Shown: positions 28,372 through 36,881 of the stretch, in pieces
Layout: each line of letters opens with the position of its first letter
Position numbering within the stretch: position 1 is the first letter of the stretch
NCBI RefSeq assembly: GCF_900103475.1
Contig: NZ_FNHG01000011.1
Coordinates: 1 to 64,000, forward strand
Length of the DNA: 64,000 nt
Source of the DNA: Maricaulis salignorans
GTDB taxonomy: Bacteria; Pseudomonadota; Alphaproteobacteria; Caulobacterales; Maricaulaceae
Direction of reading: 5' to 3'
Translations under genes and position numbers: made by a program
The notes under the pieces: model-generated
Told to the model about the DNA's origin: nothing
Seen by the model: the letters and a program-made list of their open reading frames with translations, nothing else
Databases searched by the model: none

Positions 28372-29228
28372 ATGATCCACTCCCGCCGCTGCGCGATGTC
28401 ATCGCCCGCCATGACCTGGCGGCGAAGAAATCCTTCGGCCAGCACTTCCTGCTCGACCTCAATCTGACCGCCAAAATCGCCAGCTTTGCCGGCGATATGG
28501 CGAACAGTCAGGCAATCGAAATCGGTCCCGGTCCGGGCGGGCTGACGCGCGCCATTCTCGGCGCCGGCGCCAGACACCTGACCGTGGTGGAAAAGGATGC
28601 ACGCTTCCTGCCGGCACTGGAAGAGATCAGCGCGGCCTGGCCCGGCAAGGTGACCGTGCTGGAAGCCGACGGGCTGACGATTGATGAAGCGACGATCCTG
28701 AGCGGTGAGAACCGGGTCATTCTCTCCAACCTGCCCTATAATGTCGGCACCATCCTGTTGATCAAATGGCTGCAGGCGCAGCCGATCTGGTGGCGGCGCG
28801 CGGTCCTGATGTTCCAGCGTGAAGTGGCTGACCGCGTTGTCGCGCGCGTTGGTGACAAGGCCTATGGCCGCCTGGCCATCCTGACGCAGTCGGTCTGTGC
28901 CGCCCAGCTGGTGATGAAGATTCCCGCCCAGGCCTTCACGCCGCCGCCCAAGGTCGAGTCGGCCGTGGTGATGCTGGATCCGTTGCCGGACGGCACACGG
29001 TTTGATGATCTCAAGGCGCTGGGAATTGTGACAGCCTCGGCCTTCGGACAACGACGCAAGACCCTGCGCCGCAGTCTCGGCCAGGCGGCGAGCCAGACGA
29101 CGGCCTCAACAGAAGAGCTGATTGCTGCCGCCGGTCTCGAGCCCGGCGCCCGGGCGGAGACGATTGACATTGCCGGCTTCCAGGCGCTCGCCAGAGCCTG
29201 GCGAGCCGCGCGGGCTACTCAGCCATAA
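28368..29228 (+). CDS. rsmA: 16S rRNA (adenine1518/1519-N6,N6)-dimethyltransferase
   Basis: 286 residues, usual for RsmA/KsgA. Motifs are KKSFGQHFLLDLN, the SAM-binding EIGPGPGGLTRAIL, and the catalytic NLPYNVGTILL. It methylates two adjacent adenines near the 3' end of 16S rRNA during small-subunit maturation. Its ATG overlaps the pdxA stop. The 3' end overlaps the convergent gmk by 14 bases. Confidence 0.97.
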   Translation: MNDPLPPLRDVIARHDLAAKKSFGQHFLLDLNLTAKIASFAGDMANSQAIEIGPGPGGLTRAILGAGARHLTVVEKDARFLPALEEISAAWPGKVTVLEADGLTIDEATILSGENRVILSNLPYNVGTILLIKWLQAQPIWWRRAVLMFQREVADRVVARVGDKAYGRLAILTQSVCAAQLVMKIPAQAFTPPPKVESAVVMLDPLPDGTRFDDLKALGIVTASAFGQRRKTLRRSLGQAASQTTASTEELIAAAGLEPGARAETIDIAGFQALARAWRAARATQP

Positions 29229-29868
29229 GCGCGTCAACAAAGCCGTTCAGCCAGGGGTGACGCGAACGCTTGAGGCGTTCCGCGTGCAGGATCTGGTTCA
29301 GCTTGTCGAGGGCGCGGGCGAAGTCATCATTGACGATGACATAGTCATATTCATGCCAGTGGCTGATCTCATCCTTGGCGCGCGCCATGCGATCCTTGAT
29401 GATTTGCGGCGTGTCCTGACCGCGCTTGCTCAACCGGTCCTCGAGCAGGTCCAGTGAAGGCGGCAGGATGAAGACGCGAACCGTGTCTTCCGCTGCCTGT
29501 GCGGCGAGTGCCTGGGCGCCTTGCCAGTCGATATCGAATATCACGTCGCGCCCGTCTTCGATGGCATTGAGCACCAGGGCTTTCGGTGTGCCGTAATAGC
29601 GCCCGAACACTTCGGCCCATTCGAAAAACTCGCCGGCCTCGATCTGGGCCTTGAACGCCTCGACCGTGACGAAATTATAGTCTTCCCCGTCAACCTCGCC
29701 GGGACGCGGCTGGCGCGTCGTGGTCGAGACCGACAGCACCATGTCCGGATTCTGGCTCAGCAGCCGCTTGGACAGCGTGGTTTTACCGGCGCCGGACGGG
29801 CTGGACAAAGCCAACAGCACGCCGCGGCGGCCGCCACGAAAGATCGGGGGATGTCCGTCACTCGACAT
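29215..29868 (-). CDS. gmk: Guanylate kinase
   Basis: 217 residues. The P-loop is LSSPSGAGKTTLSKRLL. The GMP-binding block STTTRQPRPGEVDGEDYNFV and the lid region follow, and a HEYDYVIVNDDF block lies near the end. It phosphorylates GMP to GDP. The yicC stop overlaps its start by 11 bases; the yicC-gmk pairing is conserved in many bacteria. Confidence 0.97.
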   Translation of the reverse strand: MSSDGHPPIFRGGRRGVLLALSSPSGAGKTTLSKRLLSQNPDMVLSVSTTTRQPRPGEVDGEDYNFVTVEAFKAQIEAGEFFEWAEVFGRYYGTPKALVLNAIEDGRDVIFDIDWQGAQALAAQAAEDTVRVFILPPSLDLLEDRLSKRGQDTPQIIKDRMARAKDEISHWHEYDYVIVNDDFARALDKLNQILHAERLKRSRHPWLNGFVDALMAE

Positions 29869-30739
29869 TCTGTACCTGCTCCCTGAATTGGTCGACCGCG
29901 TTTTTCATGGCGAGGCCAATCTGGGTCAGTGAAGAATCGGAGGACTTGGAGCATAGAGTGTTTGCCTCGCGATTAAACTCCTGTGACAGGAAGTCGAGCT
30001 TGCGACCGGTCGGCGAACCCGCTGCCAAGAGCTCACGCGCAGCACGGATATGCGCATGCAGCCGATCAAGCTCCTCGCGGACATCCATCTTCACCGCCAT
30101 CGTCGCCGCCTCCGTCGCCAGCCGGTCCGGATCGAGCCCCTGCGGCAGGAGTTCGGCATATTTGGCGGCGATGCGGTCGCGGATCGCATCAAGGCGCACG
30201 GCGGCACTGGTCTCGGCCTGGTGGGTCAGGGTCTCGATGGTGTCGACATGGCCATTGAGGAGCGCCTGCAGCTCACCGCCCTCGACCAGGCGGACATCGC
30301 GCAAACTGTCGAGCGCCAGCGCCAGGCTTTCCAGCAGGGCCGCATCAAGTTCATCGGCATCGTCCGGCTCGCTGCGGTCCTCGACATCGAGGACGCCGCG
30401 CACACCCAACAATCCGTCCAGGCTGACCGGCCGGACACGTCCGCTGGAAACATAGGGTTCAGCCGCGGCGAGGATCGCCTCGATACGCGCGGTATCAAGG
30501 CGCAGCGCCGCATCAGAGGCATCGCGATTGAGGGTCAGGCTGGCCTGGATATTACCGCGCGCAAAGCGCGCCTTGGCCAGATCGCGGGCCCCGGCCTCCA
30601 GACGGTCATAACCACCGGGAAATCGGAAGCGGGCCTCAAGCCCCTTGCCGTTGACGCTGCGCACTTCCCAGACCCAGCTGAATTGCTCGAAGCTGGCCTC
30701 GGTTCGGGCAAAACCCGTCATGCCGGACAATTGAGCCAT
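29858..30739 (-). CDS. yicC: YicC/YloC-family endoribonuclease
   Basis: 293 residues from ATG 30739. The opening MTGFARTEASFEQFSWVWEV followed by RSVNGKGLEARFR is the conserved YicC N-terminus. The C-terminal block GRKLDFLSQEFNREANTLCS with KSSDS is the second family signature. Members of this family cleave RNA and influence small-RNA stability. Only one base separates it from mltG, and it overlaps gmk. Confidence 0.95.
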   Translation of the reverse strand: MAQLSGMTGFARTEASFEQFSWVWEVRSVNGKGLEARFRFPGGYDRLEAGARDLAKARFARGNIQASLTLNRDASDAALRLDTARIEAILAAAEPYVSSGRVRPVSLDGLLGVRGVLDVEDRSEPDDADELDAALLESLALALDSLRDVRLVEGGELQALLNGHVDTIETLTHQAETSAAVRLDAIRDRIAAKYAELLPQGLDPDRLATEAATMAVKMDVREELDRLHAHIRAARELLAAGSPTGRKLDFLSQEFNREANTLCSKSSDSSLTQIGLAMKNAVDQFREQVQNVE

Positions 30740-30740
30740 A

Positions 30741-31799
30741 TTAATCGCCCGCGCGCTGGCGGGCCCTTTCGATCTGGCGCCAGCGCGCGACATGACGCTG
30801 ATGCTCGGCATAGGTCGCTGAAAAAGCGTGTCCGCCGGTCCCGTCGGCGACAAAGAACAATGCGCGGCTCTCGGCGGGATTGAGCACGGCAGCGATTGAT
30901 TGCGCGCCCGGATTGGCGATCGGTGTCGGCGGCAGGCCGTCATTCTGATAGGAGTTCCAGGCATTGGCTGCATTGTCGAGCTCGGACCGGCGCAGGCCGC
31001 GACCGAGCGGCTCACCGCGGCTGATGCCATAGATGATGGTCGGGTCGCTCTCCAGCCGCATGCCGCGGCGCAGGCGATTGACGAAGACGGCAGCGACTTC
31101 CGCGCGCTCGGCACCAATCCCCGTCTCCTTCTCCACCACAGAGGCGAGAATGATCGCCTCCTCGCGGGTCGAGAAAGGCAGGTCCTCGGCGCGGTGCGGC
31201 CAGAGCTCGTCGAGCAGAGTCTGCTGGGCAGCAAGCATGCGATCCAGCACGACCTGGCGCGGTGTGCCCCGGTCAACCAGATAGGTTTCCGGCAGGAGAC
31301 TGCCTTCAGGCGGGATATCAGTAATCTCGCCGGTCAGCACATCGGCCTCTTCCAGCACCGCCACGATCATCGCGCTCGTCAGGCCTTCGGCGAAGGTGAC
31401 GGGGTGTTGCATCGTGCGTCCGGAGCGCAGCAATTCATAGATCTGCGCCATGCTTGACTGCGCCGGCACGGCATATTCCCCGGCCCGCAGGGAACGATCG
31501 CCGCCATCGAGCGTCACGGCTGCGCGGAACAGGCGGGCATCCTCGATCAGACCGGCCGATTCAAGCTGGCTGGAAATCCGCACCAGACCGGTGCCCCGCG
31601 GCAGAAGAATGACAGTCTCTTCCTGGGCCGGGCCGGGTGCGACGAATTCCGCCTGCAGCCAGCGATAACCGCCATAAACCGCCCCGGCCGCCATCAACGC
31701 CAGCACCAGCAGGCCGGTAAAGAGCCACAGAATCAGCCGGCCCAGACCGCCCTTGGTGTTCGCATTAGGCTTCGCCTTGGGCGCTTTGACATCACTCAT
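30741..31799 (-). CDS. mltG: Endolytic murein transglycosylase MltG
   Basis: 352 residues from ATG 31799; an ATG three codons upstream is also possible. A short cytoplasmic N-terminus precedes one membrane segment (about 22-44). The YceG-like domain carries the catalytic Glu region SVVEKETGIGAERAEVA, followed by RLESDPTIIYG. It cuts nascent glycan strands and so sets their length. It lies between fabF and yicC. Confidence 0.95.
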   Translation of the reverse strand: MSDVKAPKAKPNANTKGGLGRLILWLFTGLLVLALMAAGAVYGGYRWLQAEFVAPGPAQEETVILLPRGTGLVRISSQLESAGLIEDARLFRAAVTLDGGDRSLRAGEYAVPAQSSMAQIYELLRSGRTMQHPVTFAEGLTSAMIVAVLEEADVLTGEITDIPPEGSLLPETYLVDRGTPRQVVLDRMLAAQQTLLDELWPHRAEDLPFSTREEAIILASVVEKETGIGAERAEVAAVFVNRLRRGMRLESDPTIIYGISRGEPLGRGLRRSELDNAANAWNSYQNDGLPPTPIANPGAQSIAAVLNPAESRALFFVADGTGGHAFSATYAEHQRHVARWRQIERARQRAGD

Positions 31800-31828
31800 T
31801 GGGGCCATCCCGAACTTTAGCGGTGCAC

Positions 31829-33106
31829 TCAGTCGACCGCGACAAATACCACGGAGGCATTGGTGCCACCGAATCCGAAAGAATTCGATAGCGCCGCGCG
31901 GACCGGACGTTTCACCGGCGTGTGGGCGGCCAGATTGAGCGATGTGGAGACCGACGGATTGTCGAGATTGAGGGTCGGCGGACACACCCCGTCGCGGATC
32001 GCCAGAATCGAGAAAATCGCCTCGACAGCCCCGGCCGCGCCGAGCAAGTGCCCGATCGCCGATTTGGTCGAGGACATCACGACATCGCCGCTGCCGAACA
32101 GGCGCTCAACGGCGCGCAATTCGATCTCGTCACCCTTCGGCGTCGAGGTGCCGTGGGCATTGACGTAATCAATATCGGACGGATCCAGGCCAGCATCTTT
32201 CAGCGCAGCGGACATCGCCCGGAAACCGCCATCGCCATCATCGGCGGGTGCGGTGATATGGTGAGCATCGCCGGACAGGCCATAGCCCTTGACCTCGGCA
32301 TAAATGGTCGCGCCGCGCGCCTTGGCGCTCTCATATTCCTCGAGCACGACGACACCGGCGCCCTCGCCCATCACGAAGCCATCGCGGTCACGATCCCAGG
32401 GGCGCGAACCGGCGGTCGGATTATCGTTGAAACCGGTCGACAGCGCCTTGCAGGCGATGAAGGCGGCAATGCCCAGACGGCAGACCGCCGCTTCGGCGCC
32501 GCCGGCGACCATCATGTCGGCATCGCCATGGGCGATCATCCGCGCCGCATCGCCGATCGCGTGGGCCCCGGTTGAACAGGCCGTCACGACGGCATGATTG
32601 GGGCCCTTGAGCCCGTGCCGGATCGAAACCTGGCCGGAGGCGAGATTGATCAACAGACCGGGAATAACAAAGGGAGAGAGCCGCCGTGGACCTTTTTCAT
32701 GCAGGTCGATGGAGGCGTTATAGGTGGATTCCAGACCGCCAATGCCGGAACCGATCATGACGCCGGCGCGGCAGCGATCTTCTTCGCAGGTCGCGGTCCA
32801 GCCACTATCGGCGATGGCGTAATCGGCCGCAGCAATCCCGTAGAGGATGAAATCATCAACGCGCTTCTGGTCGCGCGGGCTCATGACGCTATCGGGTGCA
32901 AAGGCACCGGGATCGTCGGCTGAGCCTCCGCCGCGGCCATCGACACGCGGCACGAGACCGGCGATCTGGCACGCCAGATCGCCGGTTTCAAAATGCTCGA
33001 TCAGGCCCAAACCCGACTGGCCTGCAAGGAGACGTCCCCAGACGATATCCTTGCCACAGCCAAGCGGTGTGACCAGACCAATTCCAGTGACGACAACGCG
33101 CCGCAT
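31829..33106 (-). CDS. fabF: 3-oxoacyl-ACP synthase II
   Basis: 425 residues. The catalytic cysteine lies in VTACSTGAHAIG, the histidines in VNAHGTSTPKGD and SAIGHLLGAAG, and the lysine in SSTKSAIGH. The N-terminus RRVVVTGIGLVTPLGCG and a C-terminal NSFGFGGTNASVVF are typical. It elongates acyl-ACP in fatty-acid synthesis. It lies 10 bases after acpP. Confidence 0.97.
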   Translation of the reverse strand: MRRVVVTGIGLVTPLGCGKDIVWGRLLAGQSGLGLIEHFETGDLACQIAGLVPRVDGRGGGSADDPGAFAPDSVMSPRDQKRVDDFILYGIAAADYAIADSGWTATCEEDRCRAGVMIGSGIGGLESTYNASIDLHEKGPRRLSPFVIPGLLINLASGQVSIRHGLKGPNHAVVTACSTGAHAIGDAARMIAHGDADMMVAGGAEAAVCRLGIAAFIACKALSTGFNDNPTAGSRPWDRDRDGFVMGEGAGVVVLEEYESAKARGATIYAEVKGYGLSGDAHHITAPADDGDGGFRAMSAALKDAGLDPSDIDYVNAHGTSTPKGDEIELRAVERLFGSGDVVMSSTKSAIGHLLGAAGAVEAIFSILAIRDGVCPPTLNLDNPSVSTSLNLAAHTPVKRPVRAALSNSFGFGGTNASVVFVAVD

Positions 33107-33116
33107 GGAGTGGTCT

Positions 33117-33353
33117 TTAACCGACTTTCTCGGAGATGAACTTCACAGCGTCACCGACTTTCTGGATATGCTCGGCGGCGTCGTCGGGGATTTCGATGTC
33201 GAATTCCTCTTCAAACGCCATCACGAGTTCAACATTGTCCAGGCTGTCAGCGCCCAGATCATCGATGAAACTCGCATTATCCGTAACTTTTTCGATGTCG
33301 ACATCGAGATGCTCAACAACAATCTTTTTAACGCGCTCGAGAACGTCAGACAT
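33117..33353 (-). CDS. acpP: Acyl carrier protein
   Basis: 78 residues and strongly acidic. The phosphopantetheine-bearing serine is in [25 protein letters not shown]-like ribosome-binding sequence precedes the ATG at a spacing of 7. It carries growing acyl chains for FabD, FabG and FabF encoded around it. Confidence 0.98.
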   Translation of the reverse strand: MSDVLERVKKIVVEHLDVDIEKVTDNASFIDDLGADSLDNVELVMAFEEEFDIEIPDDAAEHIQKVGDAVKFISEKVG

Positions 33354-33515
33354 TTCAGACCCTCATGGTAATTCGCCGCAGGAAATCGACGGCACAGGAA
33401 AGGAGGCATAGCGCCCCAAAACCGGGCCGCCTTCACCAAGATGCGCGGGCAAGTAACATACTTCCCGAGCGCTGACCAGAATGGGCAACCGTACTCACTC
33501 TGGCAAGTTGCTACG

Positions 33516-34253
33516 CTAAATCATTGCCATACCGCCATTCACATGAAGTGTCTGGCCGGTCACATAATTGGCTTCCTGGCTGGCAAGATAGACAATTGCA
33601 GCAGCAATATCATCGCCCGTACCCAGATCACCAGCAGGAATTTTCGTCAGGATGGCTTTACGCTGTTCTTCATTGAGCACATCGGTCATCGGCGAGGCGA
33701 TAAATCCCGGTGCAACGCAATTGACGGTGACGCCGCGCGAGGCGACTTCCTGGGCGAGGGATTTGGAGAAACCGATCATGCCGGCCTTGGAGGCGCAGTA
33801 ATTGGTCTGGCCCGGATTGCCGGTGACACCGACCACGGAGGTAATGCCGACAATACGGCCCCAACGTGCCTTCATCATGCCGCGCAGGGCGGCGCGGCAG
33901 AGCCGGAAATAGCTCTCCAGATTGACCCGCAAAACCATGTCCCAGTCATCATCCTTCATGCGCATCAGAAGCTGGTCACGGGTGATGCCGGCATTGGCGA
34001 TCAGGATATCCATCGACCCCATCGCTTCGGCCGCCTGTTTCGGCAGCGCGTCGACCGCGTCGGCATCGGAAAGATTGCAGGGCAGGACATGGGTGCGGTC
34101 CCCCAGCTCGGCGGCGAGCTCCTGCAATACGTTTTCGCGCGTGCCGGAGAGCGCCACAGTCGCGCCTTGCGCGTGCAGCGCCTTGGCAATCGCCTGGCCG
34201 AGGCCGCCTGTGGCGCCCGTGACGAGCGCATTCTTGCCGGTCAGATCAAACAT
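33516..34253 (-). CDS. fabG: 3-oxoacyl-ACP reductase
   Basis: 245 residues. The nucleotide-binding motif is VTGATGGLGQAIAKAL, followed by NAGITRDQLLMRM. The catalytic Ser/Tyr/Lys set appears as SVVGVTGNPGQTNYCASKAG. It reduces 3-oxoacyl-ACP with NADPH. It begins 2 bases after fabD. The 162 bases between it and acpP hold no gene and probably carry an acpP promoter, though no clear hexamers were seen. Confidence 0.97.
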   Translation of the reverse strand: MFDLTGKNALVTGATGGLGQAIAKALHAQGATVALSGTRENVLQELAAELGDRTHVLPCNLSDADAVDALPKQAAEAMGSMDILIANAGITRDQLLMRMKDDDWDMVLRVNLESYFRLCRAALRGMMKARWGRIVGITSVVGVTGNPGQTNYCASKAGMIGFSKSLAQEVASRGVTVNCVAPGFIASPMTDVLNEEQRKAILTKIPAGDLGTGDDIAAAIVYLASQEANYVTGQTLHVNGGMAMI

Positions 34254-34255
34254 TC

Positions 34256-35209
34256 TCAGCTATCCTCTTTCAGCGAAGCCGCGAAGGCTTCCAGATCGGC
34301 GGCCACATTGAGCGGCACGCCATTCGCATCCTTGGTGGTGCGCTTGAGCATGGTGGTGAGCACCTTGCCGGCACCGGCTTCGGCGAGCGTCTTGATGCCG
34401 CCCTCCTCAACCATCCACAATACACTCTCGCGCCAGCGCACGCGGCCGGTGACCTGTTCGACCAATTGCCGCCGGATGGTTTCAATATCCGATGTCGGCC
34501 GGGCGGTGACATTGGCAATCACGGGTGCGGCTGGCGGCAGAATCACCGTCGAGGCCAGTGCCTCGGCCATCGCATCGGCGGCCGGCTGCATCATGGCGCA
34601 ATGGAAAGGGGCGGAAACCGGCAGCATCATCGCCTTCTTGACGCCCAGCGATGTGGCGCGGTCGATCGCCGCCTCGATCGCGGCGGTCGAGCCGGAGATC
34701 ACGATCTGGCCCGGCGCATTGTCATTGGCAATCGCGCAGACGCCGACCAGCGAACCGGCATCAACCGCCTGCTGCGCCATGTCTTCATCGGCGCCAAGCA
34801 GCGCTGCCATCGTGCCGAGCCCGACCGGGACAGCCTGCTGCATGGCACGGCCGCGCAGTTTGAGCAGTTTCGCCGCATCGCTGATGGTCAGGGCGCGCGC
34901 CGCCGCCAGGGCCGAGTATTCGCCCAGGCTGTGACCGGCAACGAATTTCGCCGCGCTGACATCAACCCCGAACTCGGTTTCCAGGACGCGCATCACCGCC
35001 AGGCTGGCCGCCATCAGGGCCGGTTGGGCGTTTTCCGTCAGGGTCAGATCCTCGATCGGACCATTCGCCATCAGGCCTGACAGGTTCTGCCCGAGCGCCT
35101 CATCGACCTCGGCCAGCACCGCGCGTGCGGCGGAAAATTCAGCGGCCAGTTCCTGGCCCATGCCGACGGCCTGGCTACCCTGGCCGGGAAATACGAATGC
35201 AAACGCCAT
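34256..35209 (-). CDS. fabD: Malonyl-CoA:ACP transacylase
   Basis: 317 residues from ATG 35209. The N-terminal FVFPGQGSQAVGMG and the catalytic GHSLGEYSALAAA (Ser nucleophile) are diagnostic. A second His lies in PVSAPFHCAMM. It loads malonyl groups onto ACP and heads the fabD-fabG-acpP-fabF cluster. It is divergent from rpsF. Confidence 0.97.
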   Translation of the reverse strand: MAFAFVFPGQGSQAVGMGQELAAEFSAARAVLAEVDEALGQNLSGLMANGPIEDLTLTENAQPALMAASLAVMRVLETEFGVDVSAAKFVAGHSLGEYSALAAARALTISDAAKLLKLRGRAMQQAVPVGLGTMAALLGADEDMAQQAVDAGSLVGVCAIANDNAPGQIVISGSTAAIEAAIDRATSLGVKKAMMLPVSAPFHCAMMQPAADAMAEALASTVILPPAAPVIANVTARPTSDIETIRRQLVEQVTGRVRWRESVLWMVEEGGIKTLAEAGAGKVLTTMLKRTTKDANGVPLNVAADLEAFAASLKEDS

Positions 35210-35445
35210 CGGAACGCCTCCCGCGAATTGAATCGAACGCTCGATACCCCTTGTCACGGCGCACGCGCAAGAGGGGATGCGGCTTGCGCGGCCGATCGCT
35301 ATGGGCTAAACGCGCGCTTCGCTTGGTTGCGGTCCTGTCCCTCTATTCCCGTCACATGGTGTGGCGGACCGGTACAGGAGCCACCGCGAGCCTGCCCGCC
35401 CCTTCGGCGAGGCTTGCGCCGCAACCGCTTACGAAGGGAGCCAAG
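35210..35445. promoter_or_regulatory. Divergent fabD / rpsF regulatory region
   Basis: 236 bases between two divergently read operons. On the plus strand TTGCGC (35284-35289), 16 bases, then CTAAAC (35306-35311) is a possible rpsF promoter. The rpsF leader is then about 130 bases, long enough for a ribosomal-protein autoregulatory site such as the S6:S18 element, but no such structure was confirmed by eye. Confidence 0.3.
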
Positions 35446-35802
35446 ATGGCACTTTACGAGCACGTATTCATCGTACGCCCGGACGTTTCTCCGGCCCAGA
35501 TGGAAACTCTTCTGGAAGAAACGAAGACCCTGATCGAGACCAATGGCGGCAAGACCGGCAAGATCGAATATTGGGGCCTGCGTAACCTGTCCTACCGCAT
35601 CAACAAGTCGCGCAAGGGTCATTACGGCCTGATCGATATCGACGCCAATGGCGCCGTGATCGACGAACTTGAGCGCCTGCAGCGCCTGTCCGAAGACGTC
35701 ATGCGTTTCATGACCCTTCGTGTCGACGAGCACACCGATCAGCCTTCGGCGATTCTGTCGAAGAAGGATGACCGTCGTCCGCGCCGCGATTTCCGGTCGT
35801 AA
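35446..35802 (+). CDS. rpsF: Small-subunit ribosomal protein bS6
   Basis: 118 residues from ATG 35446. GAAGGGAG precedes the start. The product opens MALYEHVFIVRPDVSPAQME, with IEYWGLRNLSYRINKSRKGHY in the middle in two recognisable halves, and a basic end (DDRRPRRDFRS). bS6 pairs with bS18 on the 30S platform. It heads the operon rpsF-rpsR-rplI. Confidence 0.98.
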   Translation: MALYEHVFIVRPDVSPAQMETLLEETKTLIETNGGKTGKIEYWGLRNLSYRINKSRKGHYGLIDIDANGAVIDELERLQRLSEDVMRFMTLRVDEHTDQPSAILSKKDDRRPRRDFRS

Positions 35803-35814
35803 GGAGAGAAACAG

Positions 35815-36069
35815 ATGTCATCCGATAATATTGCAAACCTGCCTGCTCGCCGCCCATTCATGCGCCGCCGCAAGGTGTGCCCATTCTCCGGCGAGAATGC
35901 ACCCGCGATCGACTACAAGGACCCGAAGCTCCTGCTTCGTTACATGTCCGAGCGTGGCAAGATCGTCCCGTCCCGTATCACGGCGGTATCCGCCAAGAAG
36001 CAACGTGAACTGGCCCGCGCCATCAAACGCGCCCGCCAGATGGCACTGCTTCCCTATGTGATGGATTAA
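35815..36069 (+). CDS. rpsR: Small-subunit ribosomal protein bS18
   Basis: 84 residues behind AAGGAGAG. It has the [12 protein letters not shown] block, [19 protein letters not shown] and the basic [11 protein letters not shown] end. It binds 16S rRNA as a pair with bS6 encoded just upstream. rplI follows after 12 bases. Confidence 0.98.
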   Translation: MSSDNIANLPARRPFMRRRKVCPFSGENAPAIDYKDPKLLLRYMSERGKIVPSRITAVSAKKQRELARAIKRARQMALLPYVMD

Positions 36070-36081
36070 GGAGAGCGCACG

Positions 36082-36708
36082 ATGAAACTGGTTCTCCTGG
36101 AACGCGTCGAAAATCTCGGCGTCATGGGTGAAGTTGTCTCGGTCCGTCCGGGATTCGCCCGTAACTTCCTTCTGCCACAAGGCAAGGCGCTGCGCGCCAA
36201 TGAAGGCAATATGGCCCGCTTCGAAGCGGAAAAAGAAGCCCTGATGGCACGCAATGCCGAACGGGCTGCTGAAGCAGCGACCGCTGGTGAAGTGATCGAT
36301 GGCGAAACCTTCGTCATGGTTCGTTCCGCTGGCGAGAGCGGTCAGCTCTACGGTTCTGTCTCCTCGCGTGACATTGCCGAGATCGTTTCGGAATCCGGCA
36401 CCTCGGTCGTTCGCTCGCAGATTGATCTGCACGCGCCGATCAAGAAGCTGGGCCTGCACGACATCCGTATCCGTCTGCACGCCGATGTTTCGGTGATGGT
36501 CACGATCAATGTCGCCCGCTCGCTCGACGAAGCCGAACGCCAGGCCTCTGGTGAAGACGTGATCGCGGCACAAGCCGACGAAGATCGCGCCATCGCCGAA
36601 GCCCAGGCTGCCGACCTGTTCGAAGCCAGCGAAGAAGGCGAAGAACTGGCCGAACGCCGCGCCGAAGGCGCCGACGATTCGGAAGCGCCCGAAGACGACG
36701 AAGACTAG
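36082..36708 (+). CDS. rplI: Large-subunit ribosomal protein bL9 with long acidic tail
   Basis: 208 residues behind AAGGAGAG. The N-terminal domain shows MKLVLLERVENLGVMGEVVS and PGFARNFLLPQGKA, and the C-terminal domain shows the RSQIDLHAPIKKLGLHDI region. bL9 is about 149 residues in E. coli; here about 55 extra residues rich in Glu, Asp and Ala follow (from about 155). Longer forms are common in alphaproteobacteria. A strong terminator follows. Confidence 0.97.
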   Translation: MKLVLLERVENLGVMGEVVSVRPGFARNFLLPQGKALRANEGNMARFEAEKEALMARNAERAAEAATAGEVIDGETFVMVRSAGESGQLYGSVSSRDIAEIVSESGTSVVRSQIDLHAPIKKLGLHDIRIRLHADVSVMVTINVARSLDEAERQASGEDVIAAQADEDRAIAEAQAADLFEASEEGEELAERRAEGADDSEAPEDDED

Positions 36709-36733
36709 GCTCTCAGCCAACGCTGAATGCCGG

Positions 36734-36768
36734 AAACGGGCGGGTCGCAAGACCCGCCCGTTTTTGTT
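36734..36768 (+). terminator. Strong rho-independent terminator after rplI
   Basis: ACGGGCGGGTC (36736-36746), loop GCAA, then GACCCGCCCGT (36751-36761) and a T-rich tract. It ends the ribosomal-protein operon before dnaB. Confidence 0.95.
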
Positions 36769-36881
36769 TGCCACCAGACTTATCCACACTTCTCCACAGG
36801 CCGGGGAAATGCTGTGGCAAAGATTCACCCTGCGCGGATTGAGGGGTCGCATCCCGGCCGCCGAGCCTGTATCCCATCTGT

